Below the pieces are notes generated by a model. It was not told where the DNA came from. It worked only from the letters and a program-made list of their open reading frames with translations, and did no database searches. Below, piece after piece: positions 1-7,816 of a DNA stretch of 17,542 nt (positions are counted from its first letter, which is position 1; each line of letters starts with the position of its first letter). A program made the translations under genes and the position numbers. The stretch spans positions 1 through 17,542 of the forward strand of contig JBBQRS010000101.1 of NCBI GenBank assembly GCA_038214535.1, given 5' to 3'. The DNA comes from JBBQRS01 sp038214535 (lineage in GTDB: Bacteria > Chloroflexota > Anaerolineae > CG2-30-64-16).

Positions 1-552
1 TCACCGCTGACGGCGAAGGGGCAGATGCAGGCGGCATCCCTGGCCGACGCCTTCGCGACCGACGGCGTCACCCGGATCTATGCCAGCCCCCTCCTGCGGG
101 CGCGACAAACCGCTGACCCCCTGTCGCGGCGGATCGGCCTGAGCTATGAGGTGACGGAGGCGCTGCGCGAGTTCGATTGCGGCGTGCTGGAAGGCAAATC
201 CGACGCCGAAAGCTGGGCGATCCATTATGAAGTGTGGCGCGATTGGAGCGAACGCGGCCGCTACGCCAGTCGCATCGAAGGCGGCGAAAGTTTCCTCGAC
301 ACGCGCGCCCGTTTCGAGCCGTTCGTGCAGCGTCTGATTGCTGAATTGGCCGATGACGATCGCGTTGTCCTGGTCGGGCACGGCGGCCTCTACATCCACA
401 TGCTGCCGCTCCTGCTGACAAATGTGGACTTCGCGCGTGTTGCTGACGCAGAATTGCCATTTCCCAACACCGGCTATGTTGTGGCCGAGCCGCGCGCCGG
501 GGGGCTGACCTGCCTGGAGTGGTGCGGCATCATCAATGGGAGCATCTCATGA
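1..552 (+). CDS. Histidine phosphatase family protein, 5' end missing
   Basis: The reading frame is open from base 1, so the start and the first catalytic RHG motif lie to the left of the window. What remains reads as the phosphoglycerate-mutase-like fold of the branch-1 histidine phosphatases: an LTxxGxxQA-like helix start at the edge, then the SPLLRARQTA stretch that supplies the phosphate-binding arginine, then LREFDCGVLEG with the usual acidic residue, and near the C-terminus VGHGGL, which carries the second catalytic histidine. Enzymes of this fold remove phosphate from small molecules or proteins through a phosphohistidine intermediate; the substrate cannot be read from sequence. The stop codon overlaps the ATG of the next gene by 4 bp (ATGA), so the two are probably translationally coupled. 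Family assignment is firm, substrate unknown. Confidence 0.85.
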   Translation, partial: SPLTAKGQMQAASLADAFATDGVTRIYASPLLRARQTADPLSRRIGLSYEVTEALREFDCGVLEGKSDAESWAIHYEVWRDWSERGRYASRIEGGESFLDTRARFEPFVQRLIAELADDDRVVLVGHGGLYIHMLPLLLTNVDFARVADAELPFPNTGYVVAEPRAGGLTCLEWCGIINGSIS

Positions 553-1121
553 ACGACGATGCACCGATCGCATTACCGGAACGCTTTCCTGTTCCACGCT
601 CCAGGGAATCCGCGTTGATCGTCTGCGTGCCGGAGGCTGATGCCGCCATCGGTGCGTGCCGCTTGCTCCACGACCCTTCCGCTGCGCTGGGCGTCCCGGC
701 GCATATCACTGTCCTCTATCCGTTCAAGCCGCCTGAATCCATCACCCAGAGTGACGTGAGCGCGCTCACAAGCCTGTTTGCCGCTTTCCCCGCATTTGAT
801 GTCACGTTGTCTGAGTTCCGCCGCTTCACGGAAGTGCTTTATCTCGCGCCCGACCCGGCGGCCCCTTTTCGCGCGCTGACGGAAGCCGTGGCCGCGCGCT
901 TCCCGGATTATCCGCCCTACCGCGGCGCGTATGCAGAGGTGGTCCCTCACATGACCGTTGCTCAAGTAGACGACCCGCACAGTCTGGATCAGATCGAAGC
1001 GGAGTTCACAACAAAGTGCAGCGCCGACCTGCCGATTCACGCGCACGTCACCGAGGTAGTCCTGTTCGACAACGCCGCTGACATCTGGCGCCGCCGCGCA
1101 ACCTTCCCGCTATCGGACTAA
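549..1121 (+). CDS. 2H phosphoesterase / 2'-5' RNA ligase family protein
   Basis: This 190-residue protein has the two HxT/S signatures of the 2H phosphoesterase superfamily: HIT at residues 52-54 inside HITVLYPF, and HMT at 134-136 inside HMTVAQV. Both the number and the spacing (about 80 residues) are typical of this family, whose members open or form 2'-5' or cyclic phosphodiester bonds in RNA or nucleotides. The family name 2'-5' RNA ligase describes the fold; the actual substrate here is not predictable. I chose the ATG at 549, which overlaps the preceding stop by 4 bp and has a GGGA stretch just upstream, over a possible GTG at 519 that would sit deep inside the previous gene. It probably forms a two-gene unit with the phosphatase. 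It is followed by a long imperfect inverted repeat. Confidence 0.85.
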   Translation: MNDDAPIALPERFPVPRSRESALIVCVPEADAAIGACRLLHDPSAALGVPAHITVLYPFKPPESITQSDVSALTSLFAAFPAFDVTLSEFRRFTEVLYLAPDPAAPFRALTEAVAARFPDYPPYRGAYAEVVPHMTVAQVDDPHSLDQIEAEFTTKCSADLPIHAHVTEVVLFDNAADIWRRRATFPLSD

Positions 1122-1126
1122 TCTCA

Positions 1127-1192
1127 CCACGAAGAAGCGAAGAAACGAAGAAGGGAAAATTAAATTCCCTTCGTTCCTTCGTTCCTTCGTGG
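1127..1192. repeat. Long imperfect inverted repeat with tandem 8-nt units
   Basis: The left arm (1127-1157) is purine-rich and the right arm (1165-1192) is pyrimidine-rich; they pair along about 28 positions with a few A/C mismatches and a 3-nt bulge, around an AT-rich loop at 1158-1164. The right arm is itself a tandem repeat of TTCGTTCC (two copies plus a partial one). No U-run follows, so it is a poor intrinsic terminator. It lies between the 2H phosphoesterase gene and the next promoter and looks like a dispersed intergenic repeat. Confidence 0.75.
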
Positions 1193-1210
1193 TAAATCCG
1201 GCCGCAGTTA

Positions 1211-1221
1211 TATGCTATAAT
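1211..1221 (+). promoter_or_regulatory. Extended -10 promoter predicting a leaderless mRNA
   Basis: TATGCTATAAT is a perfect extended -10 element (TRTGnTATAAT) with hexamer TATAAT at 1216-1221. Counting to +1 places the transcription start at 1228, exactly the A of the ATG of the metallopeptidase gene. No Shine-Dalgarno sequence can fit between this element and the ATG, so leaderless translation is predicted. The -35 position (around 1193-1198) has no good match, which an extended -10 can tolerate. Confidence 0.6.
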
Positions 1222-1227
1222 CGCCTC

Positions 1228-1602
1228 ATGGACACAGAGCTTGACCCGTTCGAGCAGTTCGTCGTGGACGCATACGATGAGCTACCCGCGTTCTTCAAAG
1301 ACCGCCTCGACAACGTTGTCGTCGTCGTTGAAGACTGGCCCGATCACGCAACCTTGCACAGCGCCGGCGCGACCTCCCGCTACGGGATACTGGGCTTCTA
1401 TCACGGCATCCCGCAACCGGGACGCAACAGCGCCTACGGTCTCGTCTCGCCCGACAAGATCAGCATCTACCGCCGCCCGATTGAAGCCCAGTGTCGGACG
1501 CCCGGAGAGACGCGCGCCCTGGTCAAGCGCGTCCTGTTCCACGAAGTCGCACACCATTTCGGCATTTCCGATGACCGGCTGCACGATATCGGGGCCTACT
1601 GA
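1228..1602 (+). CDS. Metallopeptidase family protein (minimal zincin)
   Basis: This 124-residue protein carries HEVAHH at residues 105-110 followed by FGISDDRL, which is the zinc-binding HExxH signature and downstream Asp of the small metallopeptidase family (PF06262-type, often annotated as zincin-like or acetylglutamate-kinase-associated metallopeptidase). The N-terminal DPFEQFVVDAYDELP block and the middle ILGFYHGIP block are also typical of it. There is no signal peptide or membrane segment, so it is cytoplasmic; physiological substrates of the family are poorly known. I chose the ATG at 1228 rather than an in-frame GTG at 1189 because a perfect extended -10 element lies immediately in front of it and the longer version would start inside the inverted repeat. 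The FAD oxidase gene begins 28 nt after the stop and is probably co-transcribed. Confidence 0.88.
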   Translation: MDTELDPFEQFVVDAYDELPAFFKDRLDNVVVVVEDWPDHATLHSAGATSRYGILGFYHGIPQPGRNSAYGLVSPDKISIYRRPIEAQCRTPGETRALVKRVLFHEVAHHFGISDDRLHDIGAY

Positions 1603-1630
1603 CTCGCCCCTTCCCTGAGGAGACTTCCTA

Positions 1631-3073
1631 ATGACCCGCGCGCCCTATCAACCCGTGACCCCTGAAATCCTCACAGAACTCCGCCAGATCGTTGGCGCGG
1701 ACCAGGTGATCTTCGACGACGTGGATCGGATGCTCGATTATTCGCACGATGAAACGATGGGCGAACATTACGCGCACATGCCCGAAGTCGTCGTCAAGCC
1801 GGACGGCGCGGCGCAAATCTCGCAAATCATGCAGCTCGCCAACCGTGAGATGATCCCCGTGACGCCACGCGGCGCAGGCTCCGGCCTCTCCGGCGGCGCG
1901 GTGCCGGTCTACGGCGGCATCCTGCTCTCGCTGGAACGCATGAACCGCATCCTGGAAGTGGACCCGGCCAACCTGGTCGTTGTCGCGGAGCCGGGCGTCG
2001 TCACCAGCGAGATCAACGAGGCCCTGGGCCCATATGGCCTCTTCTATGCCGGTTATCCGATGAGCCTGGAAACCTGCTTCATCGGGGGCAACGTCGCCGA
2101 GAATGCCGGCGGCGGGCGCGCCATCAAATATGGCGTCACCGGGCGCTACGTGCTAGGCCTCGAGGTCGTCCTGCCCACCGGCGAGATCGTCGAGTTAGGC
2201 GGCAAGCGGGTCAAGGACGTGACCGGCTACGACATGCTGCACCTGATGGTCGGCTCGGAAGGCACGCTGGGCATCTTCACCCGCATCACCCTGCGCCTGT
2301 TGCCACAGCCCACCCTGCGCACCGTCCTGTTGGTCCCTTTCGCCGGCCCACACGAGGCCATCGCCGCCGTGCCCAAAGTCATTACCAACGCGCACGTCAT
2401 CCCGGCGTCCATCGAATTCATGGATCGCCTGTCGCTCTTCACTACCTATGACTTCCTGAACGAACGCCCGCCCCGCGCCGATATGGGGGCCATGCTGTTG
2501 ATAGAACTCGACGGGGCGTCCGCCGCGCAGCTTGACGCGGAAACGGAGGCCGTCGCCGACGCCTGCCTGGAAGCGGGCGCGCTGGATGTCTATGTGGGGG
2601 ACACGCCGGCGAAAGAGAAGAAGATGTGGCGCGTGCGGCAGAAGATGTCCGATGCGCTCAACACCCTTGCCGATCAGCAAAGCTCCGAGGATGTCGTCGT
2701 GCCACCCGCCGCCATCGCCGATCTCGTCACGGCCTTCGAGGGGTTGACCGCCCGCTACGGCGCGCGGATCCCCGCGTTCGGCCACGCGGGCGACGGCAAC
2801 CTGCACGCGCGCATCCTCAAACCCGAGGGGATGTCCGGCGAGGAATGGGAGGCGCTCAAGCCGGCCATCCTGGGCGAACTCTACGCGGCGGTATCGGCGT
2901 TGGGGGGCACGATCAGCGGGGAACACGGCATCGGCTCGAAGCGGTCGGCCTACATCCCGCTCGTCCTCGACCCCGCGCTCATCGAGCTACAGAAGAAGAT
3001 CAAAGCGGCGTTCGACCCGCTCAATATCCTGAACCCGGGCAAAATCTTCCCGGAGCCCAAGCCGGTCGCCTGA
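1631..3073 (+). CDS. glcD: FAD-binding oxidase, glycolate oxidase subunit GlcD-like
   Basis: The 480-residue protein has the two-domain layout of the GlcD / D-lactate dehydrogenase (VAO/PCMH) flavoproteins. An FAD-binding type-4 domain spans about residues 50-225, with TPRGAGSGLSGGA at 78-90 (pyrophosphate-binding loop), GGNVAENAGG at 152-161 and the VTGYDMLHLMVGSEGTLGI block at 197-215. The C-terminal FAD-oxidase domain contains FGHAGDGNLH at 383-392, whose histidines bind substrate or metal, and SGEHGIG near 429-435. Members oxidise 2-hydroxyacids such as glycolate or D-lactate to 2-oxoacids. The usual partners GlcE and GlcF are not next to it, so it may act alone as in single-gene D-lactate dehydrogenases. 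The start is supported by an AGGAGA sequence 8 nt upstream. The exact 2-hydroxyacid is not determinable. Confidence 0.9.
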   Translation: MTRAPYQPVTPEILTELRQIVGADQVIFDDVDRMLDYSHDETMGEHYAHMPEVVVKPDGAAQISQIMQLANREMIPVTPRGAGSGLSGGAVPVYGGILLSLERMNRILEVDPANLVVVAEPGVVTSEINEALGPYGLFYAGYPMSLETCFIGGNVAENAGGGRAIKYGVTGRYVLGLEVVLPTGEIVELGGKRVKDVTGYDMLHLMVGSEGTLGIFTRITLRLLPQPTLRTVLLVPFAGPHEAIAAVPKVITNAHVIPASIEFMDRLSLFTTYDFLNERPPRADMGAMLLIELDGASAAQLDAETEAVADACLEAGALDVYVGDTPAKEKKMWRVRQKMSDALNTLADQQSSEDVVVPPAAIADLVTAFEGLTARYGARIPAFGHAGDGNLHARILKPEGMSGEEWEALKPAILGELYAAVSALGGTISGEHGIGSKRSAYIPLVLDPALIELQKKIKAAFDPLNILNPGKIFPEPKPVA

Positions 3074-3081
3074 CCCACATC

Positions 3082-3150
3082 TCGCGGACTGCGCATCCTC
3101 AGATGCGCCGCAACGCAAAAAATGCGCATCTTCAGATGCGCACTCCGCGG
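3082..3150. repeat. Composite palindromic element between convergent genes
   Basis: Two small perfect hairpins sit in tandem: GCGCATC/GATGCGC (3091-3097 with 3102-3108, loop CTCA) and TGCGCATC/GATGCGCA (3123-3130 with 3135-3142, loop TTCA). In addition the outer halves pair over the whole element: 3082-3097 matches the reverse complement of 3135-3150 at 14 of 16 positions. The element can therefore fold either as two stem-loops or as one long stem. A 14-nt piece (3137-3150, inverted) recurs at 17475-17488. Confidence 0.8.
3117..3142 (-). terminator. Intrinsic terminator of vanW
   Basis: Read on the minus strand, the perfect 8-bp stem at 3142-3123 (loop TGAA) is followed directly by six U residues (3122-3117), about 45 nt beyond the vanW stop codon. 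On the plus strand no U-run follows either hairpin, so it ends the leftward transcript only and gives no clear terminator for the FAD oxidase gene. Confidence 0.75.
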
Positions 3151-3187
3151 GGTAAGTTTCCTGTGGGTTGATCGAAGCGTGGAGGAA

Positions 3188-5059
3188 CTAATTTCCCGGA
3201 ATCTGCGTGCCGGGGCCATATTGATACACCGAGCGCCACGGACGGTATTTGCTGACGAACTTATCGTCCTTCACGCGCCCGTCGTTGAACGTCACGCGCC
3301 GGCTCACCACCACATCCTTGCCGTCTTTCGCCCAGTCCACCTGCTTGATCTTCCCGGTCGGCAACGATTTGTTCTCTTCGTAAATGGGGGCCTCCGGTTT
3401 GCGCACGTTCGTGATCACCGGGTTGCCGATCATCTCCGCCGAGCGATCTTTCGTGCCGTAGATATAGAACGTCATCTGGTACTTTTCCGGGATGACCTCC
3501 GGCTTAATCAGCAGGTAGTGCTCCGAGTCGTTGCGGAAACGGAAGTCCGCCGTGGGCGTGTAAATCGTCGCATCCAACCCCGGCGGGTTGTAATAGCTCA
3601 CCAGATAGGAATGCGGGTAGCGCTCGAGCACCGGGAAGCCGCTCCAGAACGCCGACTGAAACGCCGTCGTCGAGACCTGGCACACCCCGCCGCCCACCCC
3701 GACCTCGGTGCGGTCGCCGCGAATGACCAGCGAATCTACGAACCCGTTGGCCGCATTCACCTCGCCTACGTTGTCGTTGAACGAGAATTCCTCGCCGGGC
3801 GGAATGACAACGCCCCGGAACTTCTCGGCCGCGACGATGATGTTCTTCACCCGCTCGGGGCTGGACCCTTTGAAATAGGTCGTGCCCGAACCGACCAGCT
3901 CCTTGATGCCCAGATCACCGAGATTGCTGCTGTCCACCTTCGGCGTCAGCGTGACCACCGGCAGCGTCAGCGCGCGGTCCTCCACCAGCAGCGCCCGCTG
4001 GATTTGATTCGCGGCCGCTTCCACATCCAACTGCTGGCCGGTCGCGCTGGGGCTCACCACCACCACCTGGCCCGAAGCGGGATTGAAATCCAGCCGGGCG
4101 TTATAGGCGGGCAGATCAATCTGTTTGGAGATCGTTTGCAGGAAGGCGACGATCTTCTCGCGATCGGTCTGCGCCCGCATCTCCAGGTTGCCGTCGGCGG
4201 TCGCCACCGGCGTGAACGTCAACCAGTCGCTCATCATCGCCCGATCAATGGCGAACTGCAACCGCCCGTTGACGCCATCCGCAGTCAGCATGATGGGCGC
4301 GCTCAGCAACTCCTTCGCCTGCCTGACCGCCGTTTCCGCCGAATGGATCGAAGGCTTACGCTCTGCGACCTCCAGATCCACCACGCCGCCCGCGCCGTTG
4401 CGCGCCAGCACCGTCAGCACCTCTCGCGCCGCTTCGACGTTCAACGCTCGCCCGGCATACCCCGGCGTGCTGCTGATATCCAGCCCGTTCACCACCAGCG
4501 TCGCCTCACGCGGCGCCAGGTTGATCTCCGCCGCGATCTCGCGCAGGATCAACTCAATTTTGCCCTGATCGTATTTGAGGACCGGCGCGATTCGATGTCC
4601 GGACGCCAGCGCCTGAGCCTGCCCGGTCAGATTAGCGACCGACCGGCTCAAGAATCCCGCGGCCGACTGCCCGCGACCGACCGCATAAGCCTGCGCCGCC
4701 GTCGCGCGCGTATCCACCCCCACCCCCAGATCTTCCGGGCCAAAGACCCACGTGCGATCCCCGTAGCGGACGATCACCGGCTGGCCGGGATAGGGGGTCA
4801 GTTCGCTATCGAGCAATCGCTGCGTCGCATCGAGGCTCATCCCGCTCAAGGGGATCCCCGCTACCGAGACGCCCTCATACACGCGCTCGGCGAAACGGTA
4901 CTGGTAGAAGGCGATCGTGCCGACCGCGCCGAAGATGACGATTTCGAACAGGATGATCAGAAACAGCCAGAAGGCGCGGCGCGGCGACCGGGTCGCTTTC
5001 GCAACCGGGGCAAGCTCTGGAACCGCGTAAGAAGTTTGCAAGGTCTGATTTCTCAACAA
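3188..5059 (-). CDS. VanW family protein with peptidoglycan-binding domains
   Basis: This 623-residue protein starts with a short basic cytoplasmic tail (KATRSPRR) and one membrane segment at about 30-52, so the bulk lies outside the membrane. Two PG_binding_4-like modules follow (about 106-235 and 255-375), then the VanW domain (about 388-525) with the hallmark EFSFNDNVGEV at 424-434 and GVGGGVCQVSTT at 454-465. The C-terminal tail (about 545-605) resembles a G5-type domain. VanW was named from glycopeptide-resistance clusters, but most members are chromosomal cell-wall proteins of unknown biochemistry; nothing here indicates vancomycin resistance. The start codon is TTG at 5059 (the next codon is also TTG), with no close Shine-Dalgarno and no in-frame ATG upstream, so the exact start is uncertain. 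It appears monocistronic, with its own promoter and terminator. Confidence 0.87.
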   Translation of the reverse strand: MLRNQTLQTSYAVPELAPVAKATRSPRRAFWLFLIILFEIVIFGAVGTIAFYQYRFAERVYEGVSVAGIPLSGMSLDATQRLLDSELTPYPGQPVIVRYGDRTWVFGPEDLGVGVDTRATAAQAYAVGRGQSAAGFLSRSVANLTGQAQALASGHRIAPVLKYDQGKIELILREIAAEINLAPREATLVVNGLDISSTPGYAGRALNVEAAREVLTVLARNGAGGVVDLEVAERKPSIHSAETAVRQAKELLSAPIMLTADGVNGRLQFAIDRAMMSDWLTFTPVATADGNLEMRAQTDREKIVAFLQTISKQIDLPAYNARLDFNPASGQVVVVSPSATGQQLDVEAAANQIQRALLVEDRALTLPVVTLTPKVDSSNLGDLGIKELVGSGTTYFKGSSPERVKNIIVAAEKFRGVVIPPGEEFSFNDNVGEVNAANGFVDSLVIRGDRTEVGVGGGVCQVSTTAFQSAFWSGFPVLERYPHSYLVSYYNPPGLDATIYTPTADFRFRNDSEHYLLIKPEVIPEKYQMTFYIYGTKDRSAEMIGNPVITNVRKPEAPIYEENKSLPTGKIKQVDWAKDGKDVVVSRRVTFNDGRVKDDKFVSKYRPWRSVYQYGPGTQIPGN

Positions 5060-5124
5060 GTATCTACTCGAATATTCGTAATTTAACCTCTTGAGCCGCC
5101 GGGAATCACGAAATACTCGGATAA

Positions 5125-5151
5125 ATTTTAAAGGATACTGGCGCTTGTCAT
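5125..5151 (-). promoter_or_regulatory. Possible promoter of vanW
   Basis: On the minus strand ATGACA (5151-5146) lies 15 nt before TAAAAT (5130-5125) in a locally AT-rich stretch. Both hexamers match the sigma-70 consensus at five of six positions, but the spacer is short. The predicted start near 5118 gives a leader of about 60 nt to the TTG start codon, with a GAGG far upstream of the start. Confidence 0.4.
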
Positions 5152-5222
5152 AATTCTAGCAGAGCCGCCGCATTCCGGCAAGGGTTCGGAACTACAATCA
5201 CACAAGCGCACGACGCGCCCGA

Positions 5223-5253
5223 TGACCTGCGAGCAAAAGCGAAGAGCAGGTCA
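5223..5253 (-). terminator. Stem-loop at the stop codon of the HerA-like gene, weak terminator candidate
   Basis: TGACCTGC (5223-5230) and GCAGGTCA (5246-5253) form a perfect 8-bp stem that includes the TGA stop codon of the ATPase gene, with a 15-nt loop. No U-run follows on the minus strand, so it may be an RNA 3'-end stabiliser or a factor-assisted stop rather than a proper intrinsic terminator. Confidence 0.35.
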
Positions 5254-7791
5254 CTCCGCCTTAACGACCGGATACGCCGGAATGTTCCCTTCTTTGCTTC
5301 GACCCCGATCATCCGTGTACGCAACCCACCAGTGCGGCGCCCAGGCCAGCGCCGTCATCTCGATATCAACATCCGAACGTCGCGGCGAAATCTTGACTTT
5401 CTCGATCAGTCCCGCCGATTTTTCCCACTCATCCGCGATGGCTTGGGCATCTTTCTGATATTCGGCTTCCAGCCCGGCCAGGTCGGCCTGCATTTGGGTG
5501 ATCGCCTGCTCCGATTCCGCGATATCGGCTTTTGCCGCGGCCGTCATGCGCCGCCGGGTGGCGACAGATGAAAACGACTTCCGGCGGCCAAACCCTAAAA
5601 GCCCGGCCAGCACCGAAGCCCCCGACACGGCTTCTTCGGCAATACGCCCCGTATAGTCGGCCTTGTCGGCTTCCAGTTCCTGCTCTTCTTTCGCCAGCCG
5701 CTTGTTCAGGTCATCTATCTTCTTCTGATATTTCGCGCGCATCGTATCCAGTTCATCATCGCGCGCCTCGCGCGCGGCCGGCATCACCCGCGCCGCAAAC
5801 TCGCGCGCCGATTCCCCTGACTCGGCGTAGAGTTTCAACCCCTTGTGATAAGCGACTTCGTGCGTGGCCATACCGAAGAGATGGTCGTCCAGGTCCTGAC
5901 GCAGTTTGTCAATCGTACTCTTGCGATTAGAACCACTGTCTGATCCGACGTAGTAACGGGCGTCGCCTCGCCCCTCGTCCGGCAGGCGATCCGGGTTCAC
6001 ATCTACGGTTTCCGCGTTCTTCCACGAAAGCGTCGCCGACTTCCCGCTGATGGGGACGAGCAGATGATACTCCTGCTCCTCATCCACGCCTTTGGCCCGA
6101 TCCACGAAATGCACGGTCGCCGCGCCAAAGGCTGCCGGCTCATACACCAGTTGAGTTCCCGTAATGGTGACCTTGCCCGTCGTCCCAGCACGCAATTCGT
6201 CAACGGCGTCATCGTCGGACACCTCGACCGGCAGGTAAACCACCGGCACGCCGGGCGGCGTCGCGGGCGCTTCCGTTAACAAGTCCTCCGCGCCGGCCAT
6301 CGCGGGCTTCTCTATGGCTTCGGCCACTACGGCGGCGGTCGGTTTGGCGACGCCGGGTGTCTTCCCGGTCTTCTTCTGATCCCCCATCAACTGCTTGACC
6401 TGCGGCCGCGTCAACGGGCCGGCCAGATAGCTCATCACCCAACGGGTCTGATAGATCACCGGCGCATCCTCGTGGATGCAGTGCAACAGGAACACTCGGC
6501 TGTCCAGCGACGAGATCATCTTGTCTATCACCTTCGGGTCGCTCAACGGCCCCGTTTGCGCGCCGATGCTCTGCAACCCCTCCATCAACCGCAACTTGTC
6601 GCGTTCGGTTTGCAGCTTGCCGATGAACCACGTCCCCGCGTTGGAGAGCGCTTTGTAATCCAGATCAACAGGGTTCTGCGTGCAGAGCATCAGCCCCAGC
6701 CCATAGGCGCGGCCCTGCTTCAGCAGCGTCAGGAATTGCCGCTTGCTGGGCGGCTCCTTCGAGGGCGGCAAGTAGCCGAACACTTCATCCATGTAGAGCA
6801 GCGCCCGCAGGCTCGACGTGCCCGACTGCGCGCGCATCCACGAAATCACCTCGCCCAGCAGCAGCGTCACGATGAACATGCGCTCCTGCTCGCTGAGATG
6901 CGCGATGTAGAAGATGCTGTGGCGCGGCTTGCCTTCTTTGGTGAACAGCATCTCCGCGATGTTGATCGGCTCCCCTTGCAACCAGATCGCAAAGCTGGGT
7001 GAGGCGATCAGGTTGTTGAACGCCATCGCCAGCGCAAAACGGTCCTTCTCAGGGTAGAACGATTCCAGGTCTACCACGCCCACCTGCCCGAAGGGCGGCT
7101 TCTGAATCTCCTTGATGACTTCCTGGATCGTCAGGTCCTTGCCCTTACGCCACTGCGCGTCGAAGATGTTGGCGAGCAGGATGTACTCTCGGCTGCGCAT
7201 GGGATCGGCGTCAATGCCCAGCAACCCCAGCACTGCGGAAACCGTCCCGGTGATATGCTCGTTGAAGCCCTCGGTATCTTCGTCGGGGTCCATGCCGGGC
7301 GCGGCAAAGCTGCCCATGATGTTCACGGGAACCCCAGCGTCGGAACCCGGCGTGTAAATCGTGAAATCCGCCGACTCCACCAACATGCGGATGCGCTCCG
7401 GCTCTTCCTCCCAGCTTGCCAGCCCATCGCGCCACGTTTTGGCCGTCTTCGCCGCGTATTCTTCCGTGGTCATCTCCTTGCGCGCGGCGTCATCGGGGTT
7501 CACCCAGGGCTTAAAATCTTCGGGGCGCAGTTCCGGGAAGGCGAGCAGCAGGTTGGTCATGTCGCCTTTGGGATCAATGATGATGGCGGGGACCTTGTCA
7601 ATCGCCGCGTCCTCGAGCACGCTGATCCCCAGGCCCGTCTTGCCGCTGCCGGTCATGCCGATGCACACTGCGTGCGTGGTCAGGTTCCGTGCGTCGAAGT
7701 AGAGCAGTTCGTCTGCCAGCTTCTTCTTGACCGGATCGTATTCCTTGCCCAGGTAAAACTCGCCCAACTTTTCAACAAGCGCCATCTGCAT
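5251..7791 (-). CDS. HerA/DUF853-like ATPase with C-terminal coiled-coil hairpin
   Basis: The N-terminal ~470 residues are a HerA/FtsK-clade P-loop ATPase: Walker A GMTGSGKT at 45-52, the clade-typical IIDPKGD at 71-77, Walker B LLYMDE at 331-336 (catalytic Glu336), and TQNP at 371-374 with the sensor glutamine. Relatives are hexameric motors that pump DNA or protein. The remainder is unusual: a low-complexity linker (about 470-515), a region of unknown fold (515-620), then two heptad-rich helices (about 678-718 and 752-798) separated by a hydrophobic glycine-containing segment (721-738) followed by basic residues, ending in a short WW-containing tail. No NurA nuclease, Sir2 or DUF4297 partner is adjacent. 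The start is ATG 7791 with AGGA just upstream (ATG at 7785 is also possible). It begins 25 nt after the glycosyltransferase stop and is likely the last gene of the pcm-rmlD-GT cluster. Function unknown beyond ATP-driven motor. Confidence 0.85.
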   Translation of the reverse strand: MQMALVEKLGEFYLGKEYDPVKKKLADELLYFDARNLTTHAVCIGMTGSGKTGLGISVLEDAAIDKVPAIIIDPKGDMTNLLLAFPELRPEDFKPWVNPDDAARKEMTTEEYAAKTAKTWRDGLASWEEEPERIRMLVESADFTIYTPGSDAGVPVNIMGSFAAPGMDPDEDTEGFNEHITGTVSAVLGLLGIDADPMRSREYILLANIFDAQWRKGKDLTIQEVIKEIQKPPFGQVGVVDLESFYPEKDRFALAMAFNNLIASPSFAIWLQGEPINIAEMLFTKEGKPRHSIFYIAHLSEQERMFIVTLLLGEVISWMRAQSGTSSLRALLYMDEVFGYLPPSKEPPSKRQFLTLLKQGRAYGLGLMLCTQNPVDLDYKALSNAGTWFIGKLQTERDKLRLMEGLQSIGAQTGPLSDPKVIDKMISSLDSRVFLLHCIHEDAPVIYQTRWVMSYLAGPLTRPQVKQLMGDQKKTGKTPGVAKPTAAVVAEAIEKPAMAGAEDLLTEAPATPPGVPVVYLPVEVSDDDAVDELRAGTTGKVTITGTQLVYEPAAFGAATVHFVDRAKGVDEEQEYHLLVPISGKSATLSWKNAETVDVNPDRLPDEGRGDARYYVGSDSGSNRKSTIDKLRQDLDDHLFGMATHEVAYHKGLKLYAESGESAREFAARVMPAAREARDDELDTMRAKYQKKIDDLNKRLAKEEQELEADKADYTGRIAEEAVSGASVLAGLLGFGRRKSFSSVATRRRMTAAAKADIAESEQAITQMQADLAGLEAEYQKDAQAIADEWEKSAGLIEKVKISPRRSDVDIEMTALAWAPHWWVAYTDDRGRSKEGNIPAYPVVKAE

Positions 7792-7816
7792 TGTCCTTTC
7801 TCGAACCTACTGCCGG

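Noticed and set aside
1127..1192. CRISPR array
   Set aside because: The repeats are contiguous 8-nt units in an inverted arrangement with no spacers; nothing elsewhere in the window resembles a CRISPR array.
1189..1227. Upstream GTG start for the metallopeptidase
   Set aside because: It would begin inside the inverted repeat and translate through a perfect -10 element; the ATG at 1228 fits the promoter exactly.
3188..5059. Vancomycin-resistance gene
   Set aside because: VanW domains are widespread in cell-wall proteins; no vanHAX or sensor-kinase genes are nearby.
3122..5086. 654-aa open frame on the plus strand opposite vanW
   Set aside because: It is rich in Arg, His and Asp with no recognisable domain, lies fully antisense to a clear VanW protein, and overlaps the vanW terminator; it is a by-product of GC-rich codon use.
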